Assembly (NCBI RefSeq): GCF_040183065.1
Contig: NC_091121.1
Location: forward strand, 62,404,287-62,468,286
Source of the DNA: Periplaneta americana
Taxonomy: Eukaryota > Arthropoda > Insecta > Blattodea > Blattidae
DNA length: 64,000 bases
Direction of reading: 5' to 3'
Positions within the stretch are counted from its first letter, which is position 1. Each line of letters opens with the position of its first letter. This document shows positions 34,790-64,000 of this stretch, piece after piece. Both the position numbers and the translations under genes were made by a program. The notes under the pieces were generated by a model. That model was not told where the DNA came from. It did not search any database and saw nothing but the letters and a program-made list of their open reading frames with translations.

Positions 34790-35310
34790 CCTTTGCTGTG
34801 ATCATGCCAGAGATTCAGTCCCATTCAAAGGCTTTTGTGGTTTTGTAAGAAGCTGTTTTTTTACAGTGATGGGTAATATATTAGTAAAACTATATTGGGA
34901 AGCCAGAGGAGAAAATGGGTTAATTGCCCAAATTACCATAAGAACAACATTTTTAATGATAAATTAATAACTTATAAAATCTTTGACCTGCAATGACAAG
35001 CAAGGTTCAGAAGAACAGAATAATAAATTTGAACAGGTTGTAATTTTTTTTAGTGTACATATGTGAATTCATGTTCTACTCATACAATGATTTTGCTTAT
35101 TAATTAATTAGCAATTAAAAAAAATTCAATACAGTATTTGAAGAAATCGTTAAAAGTATCTAAAGTAATAAAACATTGTCTTCTCCACCATCTCTTTCAG
35201 TGTTGTTTATCTTGCAGATTAGAATCTAAAATCAAATAAACTGCAGCAGAAAGTTTTGAAAGTGACATCTTTGACAAATGAACGTGGTGCTTCGGTGAAA
35301 ACAGTAATTT
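34790..35310. other. Intergenic, nothing recognised
   Basis: AT-rich sequence between the LINE and the SINE. No frame or repeat is supported. Confidence 0.45.
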
Positions 35311-35317
35311 TTTTATG

Positions 35318-35567
35318 GGTTATTTTATGACGCTGTATCAATATTTCAGATTATTTAGCATCTAAATTAAATGGTGATAATACTGGTGAAATGAATTCAG
35401 GGTCCAGCACCAATAGTTACCCAGCATTTGCTCATAGTAAGTTGAGCGAGAACTCTGGAAAAAAAACCTCAACCAGGTAACTTGTCCCAACCAGGACTCG
35501 AACCTGGGCCACTTGGTTTCACGGTCAGATGTGCTAACTTTACTCCACAGGTGTGGACAGTTTGTTG
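35318..35567 (-). mobile_element. tRNA-derived SINE, family 1, minus strand
   Basis: In minus orientation it carries B box-like GGTTCGAGTCCTGG, GAGCAAATGCTGGGTAACT and the 3' end ATAAAATAACCCAT. It is the same family as 16782-17021 and 57917-58170. Confidence 0.82.
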
Positions 35568-35569
35568 TT

Positions 35570-37960
35570 GCAAGGCAGCATGGATCAATAAAATTAAAAC
35601 TGGAAAATCATTAGACATGCTATACGTTGCACATTGGTGTAATACCTCCTAAAGTCCTTAAACTGCATCAAGCACGAATATATGAGATGAGATTTACATC
35701 CAGTCTGAGAACAGCACTTTGTGGATTCAACACATACCCCCTTTGCATGCCTTCCTAATGATGGAGCACATGTCTGATTTCAAAATGTTGGATATCTCTC
35801 TCTACTTCTGACATGGTGCAGATACCTGAAGCTTACATCGCTTTGGAAACTAGTCTGTGAATCAAGATGTGTTGGTACAGTAGTTGTTTTGCTGCCACTA
35901 ATGACAAAGCACTTCTCTCCAATAAAAAAATACAAAATAGACAAATATTAATGTTTTATTTTCACATATCACACAACAACAATACTGGTCTACAATACCA
36001 TGTTAATAGATGCACTCGTGGATCCAGACTGTGCACCCATCGCAGTCAGTGGACTTCGACATAATACTCAGTTACAAGATTCATGTGGCATGACCACATC
36101 ATTTTTTTTATACAAAAATATTTATTCTTTCATCCTGCCTGTACAATCAGCTGCTAATGCAATTGACACATTACTCACAGCACTTCATTAACAGTAAACT
36201 CTTGTATCTACAAGCTACAACATCAACATAGCTGAAATATAATTTTTAGACTAACTTAAGATGAAGTTCAAATAAGTGACCTTAATTTTTTGCACATTAT
36301 GAAGCTACATATTTCTAAGGTGAACTTTTTCTACATTTGATGGCAGATTAATCACATTTCATTTTTAAGAATAGTACCGGTACCTACTTTCAAGTTTATA
36401 TTGGTGTAAAGTTCAAATTTTAAACAGTTCTGCACAGTGCATATTCTAATCAATAATAGGCAAATATTCTACTAACAGAGTAACTTTTCTAATAGTGAGA
36501 TGCTTAAATATGTTCTTAAGAGATTCATATGGAAATGAACAGGAGATAATTTATGTAGATAGTTTTATATACAATTCTCATTTTACTTTTAAAACAATTC
36601 CTATACTGTCATCTGAATGGTTATGTTGCAGCATCATCTAAATGGGGGAAATCACGTGACAGAGTTACCTAATGGATGGGAAGGGCTTTTTCTTTAAATT
36701 ATTTTAAACAGTTATATAATATTATGTAGAAGTCCAATTCCGAACAGCAAATGTTCTCGAGAAATAGTCAGGACTAGCCAGCCACAAATCTTTACAGAGG
36801 GGCTAGCAGAAACAAGTGGGGAAAACTGAGATGCGACATAACCACTCAGATGGAGTGTAGGAGTGACCGAATAATGTAGTCATATTTCTGGACTCTTAAC
36901 ATTAATGTCTATCCAGACATTGATGCACACTTTACTCACAGCAAAATTTTCCAACTTGTGATGAAGCAATACTGTACTGAAGAAATGTTTTATGATAAAT
37001 GGAACTATTTCAGATGAGTCACCATAAATACAATGAACTACATTTGAAGTCTAAGTAATTTATATACAACGTTTTTTCTTGTTTTATTACTACGACGACT
37101 TCATTAGCCATTATGTGTGATGAGAAATATAAGAAAAGTCCTAAATGTTATTAAGCTGTAATAGTTTCTTCAGACTAAAATATTACCATTACAGAAGTAT
37201 TCTTCAACGTAAACATGCAAGGATTCTGGTTCTTGAAACCAAGAATGAACATTCAAACTATGAAATCACTCTCACTTATTTGTGACTTTGTTTACGCCAA
37301 ATATATATAAAAAAAGACAGTTTAGTACATAATAACTTATATTTAGGACATTTGTTGCAATACGAAAATGGTGAATTATGTGAACATCTCTTAATCTTAT
37401 TTATAAACAATACATATGAAACCAAATTCAATTCTCTGATTATTCTCAATATAAGAAGTCGCATTATAAACACATGACAATTTAGAGAAGTGTGCTTATT
37501 CAGCATGTTGATGAGAATGAAACATGTACAGTCAATTGAATGAGTATTCATGTACTTAGCAGAGTAATGTTTCTCTGAATCTACTTAGTTCTGCAGATTA
37601 GATCCTTGATCCATTAGAATTGCATAACTTAAATGAGAATGCTGCAGTGATATATATATTTTTTTTTATCCAGTGCCACCAGGTTGTCTTTTCGACATTT
37701 CTGGTCTTCTCTCCTGGCTGTGGCTTAATTGTAACCCACTTCTGAGGTTGGGGCGCCTGGAAGGCGGAGTTACATTACCCCGATGATGTGATAGGATGAT
37801 GCTGCAGTAATATAATTCTAACCTTATAACACGAGCCATTTCTGAGAACTGTTAGACCAAGAGTTTACTGTTATCACATAGATTATGTTTGGGAAAGCTG
37901 ACAGCATTGTGTCAGACTACCCAATTAAATTTTAGACAGATGTCTAGCCACACAATAGGT
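35570..37960. other. Intergenic region 3' of NANP
   Basis: Probably includes the NANP 3' UTR, as the stop is at 37963. A GC-richer patch (37680-37790: CTTCTCTCCTGGCTGTGG, GGCGCCTGGAAGGCGG) differs from its surroundings and may be a repeat relic. No gene-like frame is supported. Confidence 0.4.
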
Positions 37961-37962
37961 AA

Positions 37963-40900
37963 TCAGCTCCCATCACTACTATTGCTACAACAGTCTTCCA
38001 GATCAGGGGCGGAAACAGGGTGATGGGTGGAGAATGTGGTTCTGCACCTGGAACGCACAGTAGGAGATTTTTGGATAGAAGAAAGAATATGGGAAAGATC
38101 TGTTATATTATTTATAGTAAAATCAGGATGTGGTCCATGACTAGAGGGATGCTCTATTGATAAAGGTACCCATACAGTTGCCCCCAGTGAAGCTTCAATA
38201 CCTCCAAGAATATCTGTTTCCAGCTTATCTCCAACCATGATGCATTGCCATGGTTGCATGCCTAAGAAATGACATGCCTCAAGAAAAATATTTCGATGAG
38301 GCTTTTCCCATGGCAAGTCTCCCGATACCAGTATACAGTCAAAATAATTACGTAAATTCAGACGCTCCACTTTCTCCCACTGGGCATTGGATGGTCCATT
38401 GGTGATGAGGCCAAGCAGATAATGTTGCCGTAGTTTGGTAAGGAGAGATAACACATCTGGTGCAATGGCCAGGAATTTGTAGCGTAGTCGCAGCCACTCT
38501 GCATATACATCACCTGAAATATGCAAATGCACTAATAACATACTTGAAACATATTTTTCTTAAATAACAAATGTAATAATACAAACATGTCACCAATACA
38601 ACCTGCTATGCTTGCGTACTTCTCCCCAAGCGCACGTGACCACAGTAGATGTCTCCATTTATCCAAAGTCATGTCACAGTTGTCTGGGCAGAGACGGAAG
38701 TTGTGTAGGAATGTCTGAGCAGCATGTGTAGCTACATCACCAGGGACATGGTACTGTGTTTGTAGAATCACTATAAGCTGGAAGCAAAATAAAGTGCGTT
38801 AGTCGAGAAAGAATCACATCTTACAGCATGTTAACACTTCACCATACACCTTCACTCTGTAATGAATTCATTTATGGATTAAACACCCCATATAAAAACT
38901 GACTGTGCAGCATGAACTTTCATAGTATAATGGCTGCATCACAGAACACTCGTTTTAGCATGCCATATTGTAGTCTTCCAACTGAAATTGTAAAAACTCA
39001 GTTACTTCTACCAACTATGACAAACATCCATTAATATTACAAAGAAACTGCAATTTTCATTCATTTGACCATAATACAAAGTATCTATAAAATTTCTAGT
39101 TTATGTTAGAAATGTTCGAATCTTGATTACTTCTTTAAAAACAGCCAGATCGACATATAATCTGCACTGCATTGCATTGATCATAATTTACAAGTTTACG
39201 TGTTTTACTTTTCGAATGGTAAACACTGGTTCATAAACAGTACACACACAGACACTTGCTTCTCCCTCATGAGAATGAGAACTAAAACTGTGTGTGTTCA
39301 GTGCCAAATAGTTGAAAGAAAGTATCTTGTAACATATGTATCTAACCTGAATGAACTCTCTGAGGAAACTGATACTGCAATTCAGCCTTAATCCCAACTA
39401 ATATAAATTATAAAGTTATAGGTACTGCCACCAATTTTAGATACATTTACTAAAAAAAAAAACTGCAATTCTAATGGATGTTTTAATAAACAGTCCACAC
39501 AATTCAACAATTGTCCCTGAAATGCATTTCCACTTGACATGCTGCTCAGCAGCAACAAACACACAACATGCAACATGTTTTAAATGGTTATCCCCACAAC
39601 TTCGTTCAGGATTTTACACTACTCAGCATGCCAATGTAGCATTTCAGTAGAGAATATTTCAGGAACATTAAAAGAATTGTTTGGTTTAACAAATATCTAC
39701 AATTTATTTTTAAATACGAACCCTTTGTAGTCCAAAATTAAATGAAGTAAGCATATTACCACTGGACCATAAAGAGTTAGGTTTAATAATTTTACTAGAA
39801 TCCTACCTCTGTTACTTTCTGGCAAACAATTGCTCCATATGAGTAACAGATCACCCTGAAAACAAAAACAAGCAGCATAACTAGGTTAACATGTTTCAAT
39901 GCCAGAACAGGTCATGGGAGTTAACTGCTAGGGCAATTTGCCAAGATCTCGCACGAATAGCCAAATCAGAGGGCTTTAGCCTCATATTAAACAAAAACAA
40001 GCCTGGTACCATGTGTGTGTACCTGTGCTGTAGCCTGTGGAGTTGGTCGGCCCGCACTGGACCAGGGTGACACACTGGGTGGGGTTCTTCACTGCAAGAC
40101 AGCAAAACGATCAAGTTGTCCCATGCACATTCTGGATCCAGTTCTGAATTAGTTCACACAACTCAAGAGCGCCCCAATATAAAAACATTACAAGAAATTT
40201 AATTGGCTGCCATATAAAAATATATAAACCTACACAAATCTTATAAATAAAGATTGTACAAAATTGGGGATTACTAATCCCCAAACAGTCGCTTGCCCAA
40301 TTCCATGAATCTGTGAGTTCTACAGACAGAGAGGGCGTCGTGTTCCTTAAGGACTGTGGTCACACTATTGTTAGCGTCAACAAGGTGACAGAGAAAGTCC
40401 TCATAGGCAGACTTAGTGTTGGCTGGAAGTGATCCCAACCTAACTTTGTGCAGCATATCAATAATGCCTTCAGCCCAACCACTCTCAATGGCAAATTCGG
40501 AGATCCAGGGCACTAGTGCCAGTACAGCACTCATTGTCTGCATTCCCAGAAACCAGAGCTCCATCAATTCAAACCAATACTTCTTGTAGCTTATTGCTAC
40601 GACCAATGCTGATGTATCATTTGATTCATCCACATTGTACGCATCCCAGAGGAAACGAATTGTTGCTTGAATATAACGACAGATTGTGAAATCATTTTTC
40701 TTTACTCGTTTTGCTTGCTGTTTGAGTAACAGTAAACCAAGCACAGCCAAGTTGCCATGAAGAACGAGGTTCTCTGGTATGCTCTTCAGTTCTGGAAGAT
40801 TATTAAATATGAATTTAAGGAGTGTTGCAAACAGCATGCTCTCCTCCACCATTTTCGCTTCGAGGACAGTTACATTCATGAAGATGTTGCATATGCTGAT

Positions 40901-43177
40901 CATTGCTGCTCTGGAATCCTTCATTTCTTCCTGCACTTTGGGATCTAACTCCATTTCTGGTTCTTTCTTAACCTTTCCGCGTTCAGATTTTGGTACTGGA
41001 GGTTTCTTATAGTGTACAATGGACCAATGATATGCAAGACACTCGTACAAGACCTCATCTTCTTTGGCTTCAAGTAGTATCTTTCGTGCCTTTTCCTCCA
41101 CTGCCAAGTGGCAGAGAGCTGGCAACATTAACCGCAAAATGTCCACCTGACTAATTATATCTGTCTCAGTCTCCATAGCATCGGAAGTCTGCCTTTTTTC
41201 TGCCAATCGCCGGGACCGGTAAGCATAAAATGTTTCATTGGCCAAGGTAAGCATAAAAGGAAGAAGGGCATATATAGCATTTCTCATAGCTGATGTCTCT
41301 TGAGCCAACCACGCTGAAAGAACGCGAACCATTGCACAAACAAATACTTTCCCCTTAATGTCCAGTATGTTTGGGTTTTTGGTAAAGTCATTAGAAACTT
41401 TAGTGAGGACGGTTATGACAGCTGAGAATGCTCCCTTGAAGGCTGTGTATAGCTGTTGCTTCTCCTTCTGTTCTAGTTCTAAAGTGTCAGTTGCAATATA
41501 TGCGATTGACAGTTCCAAAATAACAAAGCATGCAGTCACGAGATCAGCATTAGTCATTATTTGCTTGAAATTACGGTCCTCCAATTGCATGCGTATCTCA
41601 ACAGAACACAGTTGTACAAGCAAGAGTAGAAACTGACGTGGTCGTTCTTCATCTGAAAGGCACCATTCCACACCCAGGAGCTCTACCATAATTGAAGTCA
41701 ATTTCAAAGCAGGATCCCGCTGGGCCTTCCCTAATTTGCTTGTCAAGATGTCCGACAGTCCCTTGTGTATACTTCCAGGCCACAGAGCATCACTTGCTGT
41801 AGCAACTATCACATCACGTCTACAGCTGGACAGAAGTGCATACAGCATTCCACACAGTTCGAACTTCCTTTCACTATGGTCCGTTTCGAAGTCCAAAGCA
41901 ATTTTATTTACAATGACATGAAACGGTTTCGGATTGATATCCCAAGCACTAGGACCAAATCGCCCTACAAGTGTCACTAGAATGTTCAACGCTTCATCGG
42001 TTTGAAAGCTCTGCTGAGCATAAATCTCACACATTTTAGCAACACCTCCAACTTCCAATAACGCTAATTGACCTGGCTCATGAGCGGCTATGTTCTGCAA
42101 ACATTCATATGCTTCACTCACAACAATTAGGTTATCATCCAAATCATCATCATCTGCCTGTTGTACAATGTCAAGGAACACAGGTATGTTGGCAAGCATC
42201 TCTGGATGTGTTGCAAGTTCTGAATCAGAGCAAAAACTAGACAAGATTGACAATGCTACAGATTTGTAAACAAGTGGCGGGCAGTCTGCCGGGACGTCAG
42301 GACTTAGCAAAAGTCGTTTTAAAAATTTGAACCCGATTGCTTCAAATAGTAACTTCTTACTGCGGGTATTGCAATCTTCACCCTTCACAAGTTTGGTGAC
42401 CATAAACAAGGCAGCAAATTTCTCTGTGTCACTTTCTGCGGCCTTTAATATAGCAATACACTTTTTCACCGAATCTGGAACGCTTTCAGACATCTTGAAG
42501 CTTAAATATACTAATATGCACAAATGTAAATATAGTCTCTTGCAAACTTTAATACGGCATGCACTTCGTACGCGTCCCTATTAATTAATTATATTTCTCT
42601 TATTGCAACACTTCAGCGCACCTCGTAATAATTCACACAAGTTTTTGACAGATAAAACAAAAAATTAGTGTACTTTGATTCGTTATCTCGATTCGTTGCG
42701 GCTCCTCTTGACAACTCTCCTCGTGAAATCCCGCACGATACACTGGGAGGCATGACTTCACTGCGTTGTTCACACCCCTGCCAAGAGTTATTTTAGTTCC
42801 ATGTTAACGCCAGCACCGCCCGAAAGTCTAAATTGGGAAAATTTGTCTAGAGTTTCCTACCACGAGTTCGTTGGTCGTATACACCGGTCTATTTTCAGAG
42901 CCCTTGTAACTCCCAAGAGCAGAAAGGTCAACGATTAATAAACGCAATGCGCATACAGAGCGCAGCAGCAGACATTGGGTAATTCCATGATGACCTTGAA
43001 AATAACATATTTTAATGAAGCATAATATCAAGGTGACTTTAATACAACATAAAAAAGTTACAGTACCTTCTCACATGCCAATTTATCGCCTTTCCTAGTT
43101 TTTATAAGTGTGTTGTCCAAGTCAAAGAATATTGCTCTAATCGAAGATGTTCTCGTCCGTCTGCTAGTTGCAGCCAT
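37963..43177 (-). CDS. NANP: N-acylneuraminate-9-phosphatase-like HAD hydrolase
   Basis: Dephosphorylates N-acylneuraminate 9-phosphate, the last step of free sialic acid synthesis in animals. Three minus-strand exons join in phase: 43177-43067, 38777-38603 and 38513-37963, 278 residues including a short extra tail. HAD motifs are all present: motif I FFDLDNT (nucleophile D19, acid D21), motif II LITNG (T133), motif III Lys in WEKP (K166) and motif IV MVGDKLETD (190-196). The match to NANP rather than other HADs rests on IRAIFFDLDNTLI, ILQTQYHV and the GDKLETDILGG block. I chose the ATG at 43177 (AAAATGGCT context); the frame is open upstream through a poly-lysine stretch encoded by a homopolymer. 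Intron 1 contains the whole neurochondrin gene on the same strand. Confidence 0.92.
38790..40260. other. NANP intron 1, between exon 2 and neurochondrin
   Basis: Should contain the neurochondrin 3' UTR. A 72-codon minus frame at 39896-40114 has no recognised domain. No element is identified. Confidence 0.45.
40274..42493 (-). CDS. NCDN: Neurochondrin homologue, intronless coding region
   Basis: Neurochondrin is a cytoplasmic helical-repeat (armadillo/HEAT-like) protein. In vertebrates it is linked to neurite outgrowth and receptor signalling, and insects keep a single homologue. One uninterrupted frame encodes 739 residues, close to the usual 730. Recognisable family blocks include SDTEKFAALFMVTKLVKGED near residues 21-40, GFKFLKRLL, CLQNIAAHEPGQLALLEVGG (131-150), FELCGMLYALLSSCRRD, LPALCHLAVEEKARKILLEA and a C-terminal DALSVCRTHRFMELGKRLF. 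An acidic patch (DDDDLDDN) lies near residue 115. The start is ATG 42493 (MSESVPDS); ten extra in-frame codons upstream are less conserved. It lies within NANP intron 1, same strand, and should need its own promoter, probably about 42500-42800. Confidence 0.95.
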   Translation of the reverse strand: MSESVPDSVKKCIAILKAAESDTEKFAALFMVTKLVKGEDCNTRSKKLLFEAIGFKFLKRLLLSPDVPADCPPLVYKSVALSILSSFCSDSELATHPEMLANIPVFLDIVQQADDDDLDDNLIVVSEAYECLQNIAAHEPGQLALLEVGGVAKMCEIYAQQSFQTDEALNILVTLVGRFGPSAWDINPKPFHVIVNKIALDFETDHSERKFELCGMLYALLSSCRRDVIVATASDALWPGSIHKGLSDILTSKLGKAQRDPALKLTSIMVELLGVEWCLSDEERPRQFLLLLVQLCSVEIRMQLEDRNFKQIMTNADLVTACFVILELSIAYIATDTLELEQKEKQQLYTAFKGAFSAVITVLTKVSNDFTKNPNILDIKGKVFVCAMVRVLSAWLAQETSAMRNAIYALLPFMLTLANETFYAYRSRRLAEKRQTSDAMETETDIISQVDILRLMLPALCHLAVEEKARKILLEAKEDEVLYECLAYHWSIVHYKKPPVPKSERGKVKKEPEMELDPKVQEEMKDSRAAMISICNIFMNVTVLEAKMVEESMLFATLLKFIFNNLPELKSIPENLVLHGNLAVLGLLLLKQQAKRVKKNDFTICRYIQATIRFLWDAYNVDESNDTSALVVAISYKKYWFELMELWFLGMQTMSAVLALVPWISEFAIESGWAEGIIDMLHKVRLGSLPANTKSAYEDFLCHLVDANNSVTTVLKEHDALSVCRTHRFMELGKRLFGD

Positions 43178-43275
43178 ATTTTTTCCTTTTTTTTTTTTTT
43201 TTTTTTCTACTTCAAGTAATCGTTGCTCTTCTGCCTTCATCATCCCATTTCATTGGTTGCTGACCGAAGTGACAA

Positions 43276-43283
43276 TGACGTCA
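43276..43283. promoter_or_regulatory. CRE/ATF-type palindrome TGACGTCA
   Basis: The perfect TGACGTCA sits about 100 bp upstream of the NANP start codon, beside an ATTGG (inverted CCAAT) at 43252 and 43284. Position and motif pairing fit a core promoter for NANP, possibly shared with RAD51. Binding is inferred only. Confidence 0.5.
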
Positions 43284-43386
43284 TTGGAGCGTATTCTATT
43301 ATTCCGGTTTCCAGCCTCAGATGATATCTGACGGGGTTAAAATTTACAACCAAGATACGAAATGTTAGTACTTGATCGTGGTCAAA

Positions 43387-43397
43387 TTTGGCGGAAA
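43387..43397 (+). promoter_or_regulatory. E2F-like site upstream of RAD51
   Basis: TTTGGCGGAAA resembles the E2F consensus and lies about 0.9 kb before the RAD51 start codon in the NANP-RAD51 interval. RAD51 is a well-known E2F-regulated S-phase gene in animals. Function here is inference. Confidence 0.45.
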
Positions 43398-44283
43398 ATG
43401 GAATCGTGTGAGAGGACGATACAGTGTGTCAATTTGGAGACAGTAATATTTTAGTACATTTGTTTAATTTTCTCTTAGGATCTAATTAATTGAAATTGGT
43501 AAGCAAGGAACAATTTGTAGCTACAGAGTTTGTGTTAATTGAGCGTATTTGATCACTTACCGGTACTTAATACTGTTCTCAGAGCAAAATGGAAACCCAA
43601 GAAAATAGTGAGGATGTATGGAACTTTTTAAATTTTAGTTGGTAAAATGGCGAAAATGATGCAAAAGACATAAAAACTTTAAAGTATGGGCTTCATTAAC
43701 TTATATAACCTAATATGGTTAATTCCTTACTTCAAATGAACGTGCATTGTTTTTCACTACTATATAGGCTACTGTACTAATAACCTTGTTTATTATGTAT
43801 AAATTACGTAGACTGAGAGAGATAGAAATTAAGAATATTGTCTGTTTATATTGAAAACTCCCCTATTTTTTATTAATATTTGTAATCATTGCTGAATTGT
43901 AGTTTAGTTTGACTATGTATTTGAGTTAGGCCTAATCCTGTCATTTAGAACTGGGCCTAAGTAACTTCTGTGAAAATTAGGCTACTATAGGGAACCACTA
44001 GTAATAATTAATTTAATATTATTTATGCTTATCAATATGCTACAAATTGAATACACTTCATGCATTGAAATGCTGACGTACTGGTGAGGTACATACAGCT
44101 CCAAATGACTTCATGTACTTAATTAGGCCGGGTATGTTAAATATGTAAAAGGATGGCAACTTGAAATGTATGTTCATTTTCTAATTTAACATGAATATGT
44201 TGAAGCATAGATGTGCTTATGCGGTCGTGTCCAATTTAAGACTATTTTATTATTTTGTGTTAGTAAACATTGTGTTAACGACC

Positions 44284-62951
<18,668 letters not shown>

Positions 62952-63185
62952 TACGTGAGTTATAAAGTGAACATTATAGTGTTAATTTCATGTGAACATT
63001 TTATACAAGTAATTTGTGATAATACCAAGTACATAATAATAACGTTTTTCTCTGAAGAAGACTATTTTGTAATACATTGACTCTTCGACCTAACCAGCAA
63101 AAGTGAAGTAATGTCTCTCTTCAGTTACTCTCTTATACATTGCAATGGAATCTCTGTTATGTATATTCAGTAATGTATGTATATA

Positions 63186-63611
63186 ATAATCATAATGCTA
63201 TTACTGCAAACTGTCAACGAAATGAAACTAGAAGATTAAAGACAGTGGCTTCACGAGTAATTTTATATTTCTTTTTATAAATTTTTCTTCAGTCCTTTTT
63301 TCTTACACATTAGTGATTTTTAAGTGTTTATTTTGTCACAAAGGCATTCTTACCGGTAGTTTATTACAACTAAAATATAAATGACATCTGATTTTGATAA
63401 TCATAATGCTATTACTGCAAACTATCAACGAAATGAAACTAGAAGATTAAAGACAGTGGCTTCACGAGTAATTTTATATTTCTTTTTATAAATTTTTCTT
63501 CAGTCCTTTTTTCTTACACATTAGTGATTTTTAAGTGTTTATTTTGTCACAAAGGCATTCTTACCGGTAGTTTATTGCAACTAAAATATAAATGACATCT
63601 GATTTTGATAA
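63186..63611 (+). repeat. 211-bp tandem duplication 3' of RAD51
   Basis: Positions 63186-63396 are repeated directly at 63397-63611. By eye only two substitutions differ (CTGTC/CTATC and TTACAAC/TTGCAAC). The unit includes TTCACGAGTAATTTTATATT and TTACCGGTAG. It starts 235 bp after the RAD51 stop, so it may lie in the 3' UTR. Confidence 0.95.
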
Positions 63612-63808
63612 AGCTTTAAGTTGCTGAAGAAATATATAAATGTGACTATTGAATTTTTCGGAATAGATTAACCAATCAAGTTCTTTGAACTTTTTCGTCA
63701 TTAGATAAGAGTCTCAGAAATTGAGACATGGAAAATGATCTTCCATTCTCATCTTTACGAAAGTTTATATTTTGAGGTGTTACAGGTCCCTTCTGAATTA
63801 TGAGTTCT

Positions 63809-63814
63809 AATAAA
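63809..63814 (+). terminator. Possible polyadenylation signal AATAAA
   Basis: The AATAAA I noted downstream of the RAD51 stop, about 860 bp away. Use by RAD51 is inferred only. Confidence 0.3.
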
Positions 63815-63831
63815 CTATTATTGTTCTTAGG

Positions 63832-64000
63832 AAAATATTTGGGGCTAAGAGGGATGAAGTTACAGGAGGATGGAGAAAGTTACACATTGCAGAACTGCAC
63901 ATATTGTATTCTTCACCCAACATAATTAGGAACATTAAATCCAGATGTTTGAGATGGGCAGGGCATGTAGCACATATGGACGAATCCAGAAATCCATATA
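63832..64000 (+). mobile_element. LINE C-terminal tail, cut by window edge
   Basis: The open plus frame encodes KIFGAKRDEVTGGWRKLH, ELHILYSSPNIIRNIKSR and LRWAGHVAHMDESRNPY. This is the standard post-RT tail of RTE/BovB-like insect LINEs, related in type to the tail at 11770-12042. The rest lies beyond the window. Confidence 0.85.

Noticed and set aside
40757-42584. Several plus-strand frames of 60-90 codons
   Set aside because: Antisense shadows of the neurochondrin coding sequence.
43589-43615. Alternative RAD51 start METQENSED
   Set aside because: Its donor leaves phase 0, but none of the acceptors checked before the conserved region joins it in phase; ATG 44284 has better support.

Overview
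This window is arthropod, almost certainly insect, nuclear DNA. It is AT-rich, its genes are split by long introns with GT-AG junctions, and most of the rest is decayed transposable elements: tRNA-derived SINEs, several LINE clades, Penelope-like elements, Tc1/mariner, hAT, pogo and Kolobok-like elements, and MITEs. The element mix and large introns fit a large-genome hemimetabolous insect such as a cockroach or termite. That placement is inference, not proof.

Five conserved protein-coding genes are recognised. From left to right they are: RRP15 (minus; ribosomal RNA processing; runs off the left edge), SPATA7 (plus; cilium/sperm-associated; first exon not found), NANP (minus; N-acylneuraminate-9-phosphatase), neurochondrin (minus; one uninterrupted 739-codon frame lying inside NANP intron 1), and RAD51 (plus; seven exons, 341 aa, complete). 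RRP15 and SPATA7 are divergent, and so are NANP and RAD51. The NANP-RAD51 interval carries a CRE-type and an E2F-like motif. The genes do not form a pathway; they are ordinary housekeeping neighbours.

Layout: 1-8.6 kb is RRP15, with a TTAA-flanked Kolobok-like transposon and MITEs in or beside its introns. 8.6-30.5 kb is SPATA7, whose introns hold an R2-like LINE broken by a younger LINE tail, SINEs, foldbacks, a Penelope-like fragment and a nested mariner/LINE cluster. 31.6-34.8 kb is an intergenic endonuclease/RT LINE split by a nearly intact Tc1 element. 35-43.2 kb is NANP with nested neurochondrin. 44.3-63 kb is RAD51, about 1.03 kb of coding sequence spread over 18.7 kb by SINEs, a palindromic mariner derivative, a nearly intact hAT with perfect 8-bp target duplication, a pogo-like deletion derivative, a 634-bp Penelope palindrome and LINE fragments. 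The right edge starts another LINE tail.

No CRISPR, operon, viral genome or toxin system is present. The most noteworthy structures are the nested neurochondrin gene, the large inverted-repeat elements inside transcribed introns, and the multi-level nested insertions dated by their target-site duplications.
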